This document shows, piece after piece, positions 1 to 8,994 of a stretch of DNA of 29,217 nucleotides; positions within the stretch are counted from its first letter, which is position 1, and the number at the start of each line of letters is the position of its first letter. This DNA is from Nemertoderma westbladi (lineage: Eukaryota; Xenacoelomorpha; Nemertodermatida; Nemertodermatidae). Both the position numbers and the translations under genes were made by a program. The stretch is taken from the NCBI GenBank assembly GCA_032718475.1, contig JAUCBJ010005317.1, forward strand, positions 1-29,217. The letters are read 5' to 3'. The notes beneath the pieces are model-generated. The model had not been told where the DNA came from and did not search any database. It saw only the letters and a program-made list of their open reading frames with translations.

Positions 1-1253
1 ATCTAAAGTTCTACCCACAGAAATCTAAAGTTCAACCCACAGAAATCTAAAGTTCTACCAACAGAAATCTAAAGTTCAACCCACAGAAATCTAAAGTTCT
101 ACCCACAGAAATCTAAAGTTCAACCCACAGAAATCTAAAGTTCTACCAACAGAAATCTAAAGTTCTACCCACAGAAATCTAAAGTTCTACCCACAGAAAT
201 CTAAAGTTCTACCCACAGAAATCTAAAGTTCTACCCACAGAAATCTAAAGTTCTACCCACAGAAATCTAAAGTTCTACCAACAGAAATCTAAAGTTCTAC
301 CCACAGAAATCTAAAGTTCTACCCACAGAAATCTAAAGTTCTACCCACGGAAATATAAAGTTCTACCCACAGAAATCTAAAGTTCTACCCACAGAAATCT
401 AAAGTTCTACCCACAGAATTCTAAAGTTCAACCCACAGAAATCTAAAGTTCTACCAACAGAAATCTAAAGTTCAACCCACAGAAATCTAAAGTTCTACCC
501 ACAGAAATCTAAAGTTCAACCCACAGAAATCTAAAGTTCTACCAACAGAAATCTAAAGTTCAACCCACAGAAATCTAAAGTTCTACCCACAGAAATCTAA
601 AGTTCAACCCACAGAAATCTAAAGTTCTACCAACAGAAATCTAAAGTTCAACCCACAGAAATCTAAAGTTCTACCAACAGAAATCTAAAGTTCAACCCAC
701 AGAAATCTAAAGTTCTACCAACAGAAATCTAAAGTTAAACCCACAGAAATCTAAAGTTCTACCAACAGAAATCTAAAGTTCAACCCACAGAAATCTAAAG
801 TTCTACCCACAGAAATCTAAAGTTCTACCCACAGAAATCTAAAGTTCAACCCACAGAAATCTAAAGTTCAACCCACAGAAATCTAAAGTTCTACCAGCAG
901 AAATCTAAAGTTAAACCCACAGAAATCTAAAGTTCTACCAACAGAAATCTAAAGTTCAACCCACAGAAATCTAAAGTTCTACCCACAGAAATCTAAAGTT
1001 CAACCCACAGAAATCTAAAGTTCTACCAACAGAAATCTAAAGTTCAACCCACAGAAATCTAAAGTTCTACCCACAGAAATCTAAAGTTCAACCCACAGAA
1101 ATCTAAAGTTCTACCAACAGAAATCTAAAGTTCTACCCACAGAAATCTAAAGTTCTACCCACAGAAATCTAAAGTTCTACCCACAGAAATCTAAAGTTCT
1201 ACCCACAGAAATCTAAAGTTCTACCCACAGAAATCTAAAGTTCTACCCACAGA
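1..1253. repeat. 22-bp minisatellite array (~57 copies), open at left edge
   Basis: Head-to-tail copies of a 22-bp unit (AAATCTAAAGTT followed by CTACCCACAG) run from the first base to about 1253. Three main unit variants occur, differing at two sites: TTCTACCC, TTCAACCC and TTCTACCAA. They are partly ordered, with runs such as C-A-B-A repeated, while both ends of the array are mostly the C type. Units are otherwise nearly identical, which suggests recent homogenisation. The array is cut by the window edge, so its true length is unknown. No open frame or promoter is evident. Confidence 0.97.
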
Positions 1254-1997
1254 AAATAATGGTGCTTTACAAATATTACGTTCTAGAGTTTATTCTTGTT
1301 GATTAAACATTATCTCCACTTAAAATTATATTATTTTTGCGCTAAATAACAAATAACTTAATCATGGAAGTTCTGATAATATGTTTTAAATTGTTTCTTA
1401 TTCACATTATTGTTTTGATATTGATATTTATCTGCTCTCTAACAAGAACTAACTAAATCACGCTGTCTATCCGTTTTGAGTTCCACATATTTTTTCTTTC
1501 GCTCAATAGGCCTGAGTTATTGTGGAGGATATTGTGGTTTAGTGTTTTGGTCAAGTTTATTACTATTGTCACTTTGAACAATAATAAAAACTGTATTTTA
1601 ACTTAAGTTCCCTTATAATATCTAATAAATTCGTCTTGTGAGAGTTTATAAGATTACGAGTTGGTGTGACAACACAGTTTGCTGCAACCAGCGCAGCAGA
1701 AGTTTCCATAAAATTCAATAGATGACACTGACGCACAACAATTATTAAAACATGTCTAGGACTGCGAAGTGACTAACGTATTAATACCCAGTATTTTTGT
1801 GCTACTACTTTTTCTCTCTAAAACTTATGCATTAATATTTTTACGTAATGTTCTCATAACGGAACTCCTTAGCTAGAATATATTTAGCTATTTCTCCTTT
1901 AAATATTAATTTACGGATAATATGTATTTTCCTAATTTGTTTGATTATTGATTATTATAATTATTGTAGATTAATAATATAACATAATAAATATACA
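1254..1997. other. AT-rich stretch without recognised gene
   Basis: Low-complexity AT-rich sequence following the minisatellite. I see no long open frame, RNA gene or clear inverted repeat in it. Confidence 0.6.
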
Positions 1998-2191
1998 ATG
2001 TGTTTCTTCTTAATGTGGATTGTGTACGAGGGAAAATCAAAATTACATTTATTGCGCATTCAGAAAGTTGACGAATATCCAAAAAAAAACAATAAAAAGA
2101 TTGAAATACAGCAGTGGAGGTGTCATTGCATAGAAACTACAATTCCGGGCAGAATTCGTTTTGAGAAAATTGAGAATGAAGTTGTGTATAG
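1998..2191 (+). pseudogene. Possible exon with a weak FLYWCH-like zinc-finger pattern
   Basis: A 67-codon open frame whose last codons run into an excellent splice-donor sequence (ATAG|GTATGT, donor at 2192-2193). The C-terminal half contains QQWRCHC followed about ten residues later by PGRIRF. This resembles the W-x-C ... C-x-x-R-I/L core of FLYWCH fingers, which occur in some invertebrate Mutator-like transposases. The second cysteine expected just before PGR is missing (ETTIPGR), and the conserved N-terminal aromatic residues are poor. It could equally be a chance open frame. There is no neighbouring exon I can recognise, so this is a weak call made mainly because of the donor site. Confidence 0.22.
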
Positions 2192-2201
2192 GTATGTTTA
2201 A

Positions 2202-2900
2202 TTTTATTGAACATAAAAGTTTTGATAAAATTTATGTTTTGTCGGACTGTCCGTTTCTCTGTCTGTCTGTCTGTCAAACATATGAGTAAGTTTACTAAAT
2301 GACTACAATTTACGTTATGGGGGAATTTGTGGGCGGTGATTTCATTTCCGATGTCAGTTTTTATATTTTATGGATTTAAGACTGTTTGTATGGTTTTCGG
2401 ACAGACAAACAGATCGAAATATACAGAGAGACACACATTCAATTTAGATCACTTCAACCATGAACACTGAAATCGTAAATGGAGTTTAAGATCAGAAGAA
2501 CCTCACAATGGAAATTTAGTCAGCTAATATGCTTCTTTATCGTGTTCCTTATCTTTCTAAAAGTACCCAATGCTTCCTGACTGACAAAACTTTATTATAT
2601 TTGCTTAACCCTATTAAAATATTAAAATTTGTTATACTGTAACTCTGAAACAAACGTAGTTGGGAATCTGCAATTTTTTGACTTTTCATATAAATCAATT
2701 GTCTTCCTAATAGTGGAAACCGTTTTCAAATCTATTGGGAAGTTATCGAGTTATAGCACCATTTTTTAACCCTACTTTAGGCACTTTTTTGAGACTTTTT
2801 TGAAAATTACATTTCATGAAATATGATTTGTATCATCTCTATTTATGATTTACACCGGTTTTTTGGTGTTTGCAATTAGATGGAATTCATATAAATTTAT
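2202..2900. other. Intergenic; short (GTCT)n microsatellite
   Basis: AT-rich sequence. The only distinct structure is a GTCT microsatellite at 2261-2275, with related CAGA-rich sequence near 2401-2440 that could pair weakly with it. No gene is recognised. Confidence 0.6.
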
Positions 2901-2904
2901 TTAA

Positions 2905-3665
2905 AAATTTCAAACTTGTTTATTTCGGCGGGTACCAAATTTTGGTGCCAGCACCAAATTTTGAAATATGTCAATTTTGTAAATTGATTGTTTGAACCTG
3001 TTGTTTGCGCAATAGGGGTTATTTGGGGTTCTGCTCTGGATGGGTTATATATATACGAGTTGTACCAGGCGTATCAAACTTGTATTTTTCGGTGCTGTGT
3101 GCAAAATGTGGTACAAAATCGCGCAATTTTGAAAATCTATCCAATTGTTTAATTTCTTGTGACAACTTATTTCCCACGTTATAGAGGTTTATGGCGGTTC
3201 TGACTGAATTCAATGGAATAAATAATTATCTAAGTAGACATTTCCAACGTGTATTTTTCTGAAGTGGGTGCAAAATTTGGTGCTACAGTAGCACCAAATT
3301 TTAAAAACCATCAAATAATATATCAATTGATTGTGTCACCCTGTTCATTGCGTTGTACGGGTTTTTAAGGGTTTTGAATTCAATGAAATAAACAAAAATT
3401 GCGTTTTCAAACTTGTATTTTTTGCCGGTGGGAGAAAATTGTTGTGCCAGCACCGAATTTTGGAAAATGAGTAAATTGATCAGTAGATACTGTAGTATCA
3501 TCTTGTTTCTTGCGTTATACGGGATTATGAGGGTCCTGAATCCGATGTAATCAATAAAAACCGCACTGGACATCGCAAACTTGTACTTTTTGGTGTTGGG
3601 TAAAAAATTTTGTGCTAGCGCCAAAATTTGCCATATTACTCCGCAAAATACGTGTAACAATGATC
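2905..3665. repeat. Diverged ~166-bp tandem repeat, about five copies
   Basis: The landmark CAAACTTGT(A/T)TTTTTCGG recurs near 2910, 3076, 3245, 3409 and 3577, a spacing of 164-169 bp. Each landmark is followed by a (G)GTGCCAGCACCAAATTTTG-like block and a second block reading CGTTATA(G/C)GGGTTT. Copies are clearly related but well diverged, so the array is old. On the minus strand two open frames (3019-3213 and 3301-3660) run through the units and share KKYKF and PYNAxNxx motifs. This follows from the repeat period being close to a multiple of three, and I do not call them genes. A detached single unit lies near 13527-13595. Confidence 0.8.
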
Positions 3666-4172
3666 TGGCAAATTAGAAATGTATTCCATTATAATCAGCG
3701 CCCCCAGAAAACCTATAAATGTGAATTTATAGCATCGTATAAGTGCTGGTTACTTGCTTTTTTTTTTCATTTTTTGCCTACGTAGAGGAATAAAACAGCC
3801 ATTTATAGCAATTAGATCAATTTTAAATATTTTCCAATGGATTTTGCGCCCAGAAAACCTGTATTGAAAAACAATGTGACAACAGAACAAAAAGACAACA
3901 ATTTTTTGTGAAAATAAAAATGTAAATTTAAAATTTTATGAAAATTGTTCACTACTTGTAAGTTTGGTGCTGCAATATAACCATCCCATTTTTCAAAATT
4001 TTATTTTTTGATTTGATTATATAACACCTCTATTACTGTACATTAAGTACTCAATATGCTTTCCATCCGAATCAGTATATCGGTTTACATACAGTATATT
4101 AATTGTTGAAGTATTTAATTAATTGATATTTTATATTCTTTTACATAACCCCAACCCCAATCCAACATCAAA

Positions 4173-4175
<3 letters not shown>
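3666..4175. other. AT-rich intergenic stretch
   Basis: AT-rich sequence containing two short related fragments with GCGCCC(CC)AGAAAACCTRTA near 3700 and 3846, possibly remnants of an unrecognised dispersed repeat. No gene is seen. Confidence 0.5.

Positions 4176-4206
<31 letters not shown>
4176..4206 (+). repeat. Pure poly-G run of 31 bases
   Basis: An uninterrupted G homopolymer directly upstream of the LINE remnant. It could form G-quadruplexes on the + strand. Its exact length in the assembly should not be trusted. Confidence 0.95.
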
Positions 4207-4207
<1 letters not shown>

Positions 4208-4403
4208 GATATATCACTATCACAGCCGGCGGCTAATCAATTTTATCCACCTGAGTTCCATGATTTTTTTACTATCGACTCGGATAAATTGCATTGTGGT
4301 GGAGAGCGTGACTGTACTATAGCTTTTATATCAACCACCATCCGTGAACGCAGATTAAGATTCAGTGGGCCCTACTGGAGAAGTAAAGTAATACCAGATC
4401 TAT

Positions 4404-4907
4404 ACGGTGGCCCATAACTGTCATAGTATATAAAAAGGAACGGCAGAAATTAAAAAGCCACGGCAGAAATTAAAAAGCCACGGCAGAAATTAAAGAAGCT
4501 ACGGCAGAAATTAAAAAAGCCACGGCAGAAATTAAAAAGCCACGGCAGAAATTAAAGAAGCCACGGCAGAAATTAAAAAGCCACGGCAGAAATTTAAAAG
4601 CCACGGCAGAAATTTAAAAGCCACGGCAGAAATTAAAAAGTAACTGCTATTGCTAGATTATTTGAGTATGAGTGCCGACTGCAAGCTATTGCTATCGGCC
4701 AGTAAAAAAAATAGGTAAAAAAAAATAATAAAAAAAAATAGGTAAAAAAGGTAGGAAAAAATATTTGCTATAATGTATTGTAATAATCATGGCTTTTTAA
4801 TTTCTGCCGTGGCTTTTTAATTTCTACCGTAGCTTCTTTAATTTCTGCCGTGGCTTTTTAATTTCTGCCATTCCTTTTTATATCCTGTGACAGTTATGGG
4901 CCACCGT
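4404..4907. mobile_element. 504-bp fold-back MITE with internal 20-22-bp iterons, inserted in the LINE
   Basis: The ends are inverted: ACGGTGGCCCATAACTGTCA at the left, and its complement at the right (TGACAGTTATGGGCCACCGT). The pairing continues inward through TATAAAAAGGAA. The left arm carries about ten copies of CGGCAGAAATTAAAAAGCCA and the right arm about four in the opposite orientation. The flanks are AGATCTAT (4396-4403) and AGATCTAC (4908-4915), an 8-bp TSD with one mismatch. The LINE reading frame resumes across it (VIPDL/DLHFW), which independently confirms the insertion point. The 8-bp TSD suggests mobilisation by a hAT- or P-like transposase. No coding capacity is seen. Confidence 0.85.
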
Positions 4908-5035
4908 AGATCTACATTTCTGGCAACCAACACATATGGAACGCGTACCCGTGGACGACCGGCTATAACATACTGTATATAGACCAGCTTGAAAGGGATA
5001 CTGAACTTGGGAGAAACGAAATAGCGACAACTATG

Positions 5036-5160
5036 GAGAATCGGGAAGCCTGGAAGGATCTCATTTCCAATGTCCGAGTTCGCTCGACCTAGTAGTAGTT
5101 AGAGAATCGGGAAGCCTGGAAGGATCTCATTTCCACTGTCCGAGTTCGCTCGACCTACAG
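5036..5160 (+). repeat. Two tandem copies of a 66-bp unit at the LINE 3' end
   Basis: GAGAATCGGGAAGCCTGGAA occurs at 5036 and again at 5102, each followed by the same ~50 bases. The second copy differs by a few bases (AATGTCC versus ACTGTCC). The first encodes the final codons and stop of the LINE ORF, and the second repeats them after the stop. Tandem 3'-end repeats are common in LINE tails. Confidence 0.85.
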
Positions 5161-5431
5161 TACTATAGTACTGTAGTACTGTAGTTAGTTGAACTGCGGT
5201 GCTACAGTAACCTTTATTACTCGGTTGGTTTAATCGCTGTCATAACCTTTGTTCCTCAGTTAGTTTATTTACCGAGCGCCAGTTAATAAAGGGATGAGAG
5301 AATTTTGAAAAAATATGTTCTACGTTTTTTTTCTATGTTCTACGTTTTTTTTCTACGTTCTACGTTTTTAAATTGGTACTTTTTTGTTATTCAATTCCTT
5401 ATTAAAACATACATGTAGAACGATATCCTAC
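5161..5431. other. Simple-sequence-rich spacer
   Basis: Contains TACTGTAGTAC-type palindromic simple sequence (5160-5190) and about three tandem copies of TTCTACGTTTTTTTTCTA between 5318 and 5370. No gene is seen. Confidence 0.6.
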
Positions 5432-6214
5432 AATAGAGTTGGTGACTCAAAAAAAAATTTTCTATATACACGTTCATAAATTGTAAAAAGGTGTGCTGAT
5501 CACGAATCTGAAAACCATTTTTGAATTCATCGAGTTCCGGCTGAGATTGACGGGTTTATACACAAGCGCGGGAAAATCAGTTTAAACGCTCTGATTTACT
5601 GTACCACTTACTTTTCCAATTTGTCGCTAGACAACGCTAACAACATTCACTAGCTACAGTAACAGCATACAGTTTAATATTGTTTGATGTAGGCTAATTT
5701 TAGTTATAAAGATTAAGATATTTATATTATTAGTGTGACACAACAATGCAATGTTCATTGTTTAAGAGTGTTTTTATTCGTTTGTAGCGGCACTACTGTA
5801 GGGGTTGTCCCCCTTACCTAGTATTATAGGCCTACTAGTATTCACGAATGTTATTAGGGCTACAATTTTGGACCTTATTCTTTCTGTAATAATGGTAATA
5901 AACCATCTCCACAGTTTTTTTAAACCTGAAATTTCACATCGGATTTGAACGCATTTATGATAATCACAGTGTATTCCGATTATGTTCTAGAACACGGTGG
6001 TGATGGATAGCTATACCTATGTTTGTTTATAGCAACATATTAGCTATATTAAAATTAAACCCACACACAAACAATGAATGCGGATATATTTAATAATATT
6101 GAAACATAGTAAAAATAAATAGGAAATTGAAAGAAAATACTAAGGTCCAACTTTATCTATCAACTTTATCAATCAGCTGTGTTTGCAGTTTCGCACACTG
6201 ACAGCAACACAAAC

Positions 6215-6346
6215 ATGGGGAAATATCACCGTTCAATAAGAACGTGTTTTGTTCCCAATTGCATGAACTCAAGTAGAACAAATCCAGGTAAACTATTTTT
6301 TCAAGTTCTTTTTCAATGTCGTGTTGCTGTGTGCGAACACAGGTGA
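6215..6346 (+). pseudogene. THAP zinc-finger N-terminus (P-element transposase-like first exon), remnant
   Basis: From the ATG at 6215 the frame reads MGKYHRSIRTCFVPNC, then MNSSRTNPGKLFF, and stops at 6344-6346 after 43 codons. The pattern C-x-VPNC-x-NSS-(x)TNP-x-K-x-FF near the N-terminus is the signature of the THAP domain (C2CH zinc finger; the first two zinc ligands are C11 and C16). Further THAP landmarks (C-x2-H, AVPTIF) are absent. Either they lay in a second exon, for which a possible donor AG|GTAAAC sits right after the TNP codons, or they were deleted. The frame occupies the loop of the giant inverted repeat, so it is probably the only surviving coding piece of a P-type transposon. 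It is too short for a functional THAP domain (about 80-90 residues). Confidence 0.65.
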
Positions 6347-6877
6347 GTTCAATAAATTTGGACCATTATTTCCTTTTCATTCACTTTCAATTTCCTATTT
6401 ATTTTTACTCTCATTTCGTGCTCATGGTGTTTCAATATTTTTAAATATATCCGCATTCGTTTGTTATGTGTGGGTTTAATATGGCTAAATATGTTGCTAT
6501 AAATAAACAAACATAGTACATACTGTATGTGTATCGCTATCAATCGTGTTCTAGAACATAATCGCAACTGTGATATTATCATAAATGCGTTTAAATCCGA
6601 TGTGAAATTTCAGGATTAAAAAAACTGTGGAGATGGTTTAAAGCATTTTTACAGAAAGAATAAGGTCCAAAACTTGTAGCCCTAATAACATTCGTGAATA
6701 CAGTAGGCCTATAATACAAGGAAGACAACCCCTACAGTGTCGCTTCAAACTAATAAAACACTCTTAAACAATGAACATTGCATTGTTGTGTCAAACTAAT
6801 AATATAAATATCTTAATCTTTATAACTAAAATTAGCCTACATCAAACAATAGTAAACTGTATGCTGTTAGCATGTGA

Positions 6878-6936
6878 ATATGCATATATGCATATATGCT
6901 GTTATGCATATATGCTGTTATGCATATATGCTGTTA
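6878..6936. repeat. 16-bp tandem repeat in the right arm of the fold-back
   Basis: ATGCATATATGCTGTT-like units are repeated about three times. The matching part of the left arm lacks the expansion, so it arose after the inverted repeat formed. Each unit contains the palindrome GCATATATGC. Confidence 0.8.
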
Positions 6937-7160
6937 GCTAGTGAATGTTGTTAGCGTTGTCTAGCGACAAAGTGGAACAGTAAGTGGTACAGTAAATCAG
7001 AGCGTTTAAACTAAGATTTTCCCGCGCTTGTGTATAAACCCCTCAATCTCAGCCGGAACTCGATGAATTCTAAAACGGTTTTCAGATTCGTGATCAGCAC
7101 ACCTTTTTACATTTTATGAACGTGTTTATAGAAATTTTTTTTTTGAGTCACCAACCCTAT

Positions 7161-7558
7161 ACAGTAGTGTTACAAAATAAATTGAACCGAAAAATTGATT
7201 CCATAGTTACTGCGATTCAAATTATTGTACTGTATTATTTAATTTCTGATGCTACCTTATTCAATGTTAAATCATTTAGTGTTCTCGAATATTTATTACG
7301 TAAGAAGAATGGATGTAAATGAAAAATGGATGTACAGTATGTGGCTTACAGTATACTACTGAGGGGAATAAGGCTTCGCAGTTGTAGCTAGAGCAATAAA
7401 ATACTGAACTAGAGTATGATTGGCTAATGTGAACAGGCTTAACTGAACATTAGAACAATTAGACAAAAAAAACATTAGAGCAGCTCCAGCAAACGGGCCA
7501 AAATGAAATTTGTTGTATAATTTTTCTGAGCCATTTAGACACAGTTAGTACCTACTAT
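7161..7558. other. AT-rich spacer without gene
   Basis: No recognisable gene or repeat beyond the TSD that begins the next element (7551-7558). Confidence 0.5.
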
Positions 7559-8248
7559 TAGGGTTCGACCGGAGCAATTTTTTTTGCCGGAGCCGGGTAC
7601 CGGACCGGAGCAACCTAAAAGTGCCGGAGCCGGGGGCCGGAGCCGGACCGGAGCAACATTGTTTGTTATTTAGCCTTGAGTTTGCCGTCATTAATTTTGC
7701 AGATAGTTTATAATTTAATGTTAATCTATAGGCCTATACGGTCATTCGGGTACTGCCTGACAGCCTGGCCGATGTACTAGCTAACTGGCAGACTGCAGGA
7801 CTGGATTGGGATATTAAAGTTAGCAGTCTTGCAGTCTTGGGTAAGTCAGTAAGTGGAAGACTGTCAGACTCAGTGCAGCTGTGACTCAGATAAAAGGACA
7901 ATTCAACGGAAATAGGCCTACAGCTATACAGCGAAAGACATAGTTAGACAACAGGACAATGCTACAGCAATAGGCCTACAGCTGTACAGCGTTTAGCCTA
8001 CGGCCATACTGCCACACTGTAATACAGTCGGCAGTACAGTCTGCCAGTAGACTTTGATCAGTTCGCAGACGGACGTCTGGTGTCTGGCTGTATGCAGGTA
8101 TGTTTGCCTTGCCTATCCATGTAGCTATGCATCGTGCAGCACAAATACTTTTTGCCGGAGCTCCTGCACCTAATTTGACCGGAGCCGGACCGGAGCCGGA
8201 CATGCCAAGTCCGGCCGGAGCCGGAGCCGGAGCTCCGGTCGAACCCTA
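7559..8248. mobile_element. 690-bp nonautonomous hAT-like element, GGAGCC-rich ends
   Basis: The ends are TAGGGTTCGACCGGAGC and the exact inverse GCTCCGGTCGAACCCTA. Both are followed inward by GCCGGAGCCGGA-rich DNA that extends the inverted repeat. The element is flanked by a perfect 8-bp duplication CCTACTAT (7551-7558 and 8249-8256). TIRs beginning (C/T)AGGG with 8-bp TSDs are characteristic of hAT elements. The interior (about 7670-8140) has no transposase, and the open frames at 7976-8203 and 8100-8288 are by-products of the CCGGAG repeats. Related copies occur at 22728-23379 and, as a fragment, near 23994. Confidence 0.88.
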
Positions 8249-8256
8249 CCTACTAT

Positions 8257-8994
8257 GTACTACTGTACTACCTACCGGCTACCGGTAAATGTCTGAATGC
8301 AGTCAGTCTCAGAAAGGACTGACTACTGGACTAGTGTACCAGTACGCGGTACTGTTGTACTGCGGTACATTGATGAATACAGGCATAGTTCAGCCAGTCA
8401 ACTGCACAGACTGATTTGCTGATGTCAGAGCGTCAGGTGTCAGAATGTATGCATGCCCAGGCCACAACCACAGGCAGCCAGACTGCCAACTGCGAGGCTG
8501 CGAGGTGCCAGGAAAAAAATGGTCGGCTTTTTGCCTGACGAAAAGGCCGCTAATACTGTAATACAGGAACAGGACTGGATGATGTAATCGTAATGGATAA
8601 TTTAAAACTTATAGCAGTACCGGTATAGATAGATTCCAATGCAGTAAAACTAGGCCTATCCCCAGCCCAGGCAGCCAGGTTGGAATTTATGTAGAGTTTG
8701 CTCAACATGTGTGGCGCGCATTTACAGATTTAGGATCCTGGCGCGAAGGAACAGGGGCGTGTGGCGCGCATTTAGGATCCTGGCGCGAAGGAACAGGGGC
8801 GTGTGGTGCGCATTGAGGATCCTGGCGCGGAAATGGATGTCATGCAGGCCTGTAGTAGCAAAATGCATTTGCATGGCAACAAATCCAGCCACTCTACTTC
8901 AAATTATATCGGTCTACCAGTAGAGTCTATTTTTAAAAAGAGTTAGACCTAGGCCTTAAAAATTTTCGCTCGCTTCGCTCGCGTTTGTGTATTA
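8257..8994. other. Intergenic, with GC-rich repeats
   Basis: Mixed sequence rich in TACTGTACTAC-like and CAGCCAG-like short motifs, without a recognisable gene. It includes the 42-bp tandem repeat listed separately and, at 8966-8983, the CGCTCGCTTCGCTCGCG motif that recurs in degenerate form elsewhere in the window. Confidence 0.5.
8712..8832 (+). repeat. 42-bp tandem repeat, three copies
   Basis: GGATCCTGGCGCGAAGGAAC recurs with starts at 8733 and 8775, and a degenerate third copy starts at 8817, an exact 42-bp period. Because 42 is divisible by three, the + strand frame shows a repeated RILARRNRGVW peptide. I regard this as a repeat artefact, not a protein. Confidence 0.85.

Larger units (their letters stand above)
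4319..5160 (+). pseudogene. Non-LTR retrotransposon (LINE) ORF2 C-terminus, frameshifted and interrupted
   Basis: Translation from 4319 gives ISTTIRERRLRFSGPYWRSK followed by VIPDL. After the inserted element it continues at about 4908 with DLHFWQPTH, then in shifted frames GTRTRGRPAITY, IDQLERDTELGR and finally MENREAWKDLISNVRVRST followed by a stop (TAG at 5091-5093). This is the typical tail of LINE reverse-transcriptase proteins: an IRERRLRFAGH-type block, PTHGxRxRGRP, a TYxDQLxxDTxL block, and a final W-xx-LI-NVR segment. Only the last part of the protein remains, with at least two small frameshifts, so it is dead. The 504-bp element at 4404-4907 lies inside the coding region. The clade cannot be assigned without alignment. 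Confidence 0.75.
5432..7160. mobile_element. Giant inverted repeat, P-element-like fold-back (arms ~0.73-0.81 kb)
   Basis: The left arm runs from TTGGTGACTCAAAAAAA (about 5438) to about 6158. The right arm is its inverted copy, from about 6350 to TTTTTTTGAGTCACCAA (ending about 7156). The arms remain alignable over their whole length: GTGTGCTGATCACGAATCTG / CAGATTCGTGATCAGCACAC, AATGCAATGTTCATTG / CAATGAACATTGCATTG, and TATTTTTACT / AGTAAAAATA blocks. They have diverged by substitutions, small indels and one short tandem expansion in the right arm. The ~190-bp loop carries the start of a THAP-domain protein. THAP DNA-binding domains are the N-terminus of P-element transposases, so I infer a decayed, internally rearranged P-type element. 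No clean TSD could be found outside the arms. Confidence 0.7.

Noticed and set aside
1-1253. CRISPR array
   Set aside because: Units are contiguous 22-mers without unique spacers, and the DNA is eukaryotic. The same applies to the arrays at 4438-4640 and 19800-22690.
3019-3660. Minus-strand repeat proteins
   Set aside because: The repeated peptides follow from the ~166-bp tandem repeat. There is no start context, splice signal or known motif.
6349-7322. Frames 6349-6582 (-) and 7116-7322 (+)
   Set aside because: Chance frames in the AT-rich right arm and flank of the giant inverted repeat; no motifs.
7976-8288. Frames at 7976-8203 (-) and 8100-8288 (+) rich in GAGAP
   Set aside because: By-products of GGAGCC repeats at the end of the hAT-like element.
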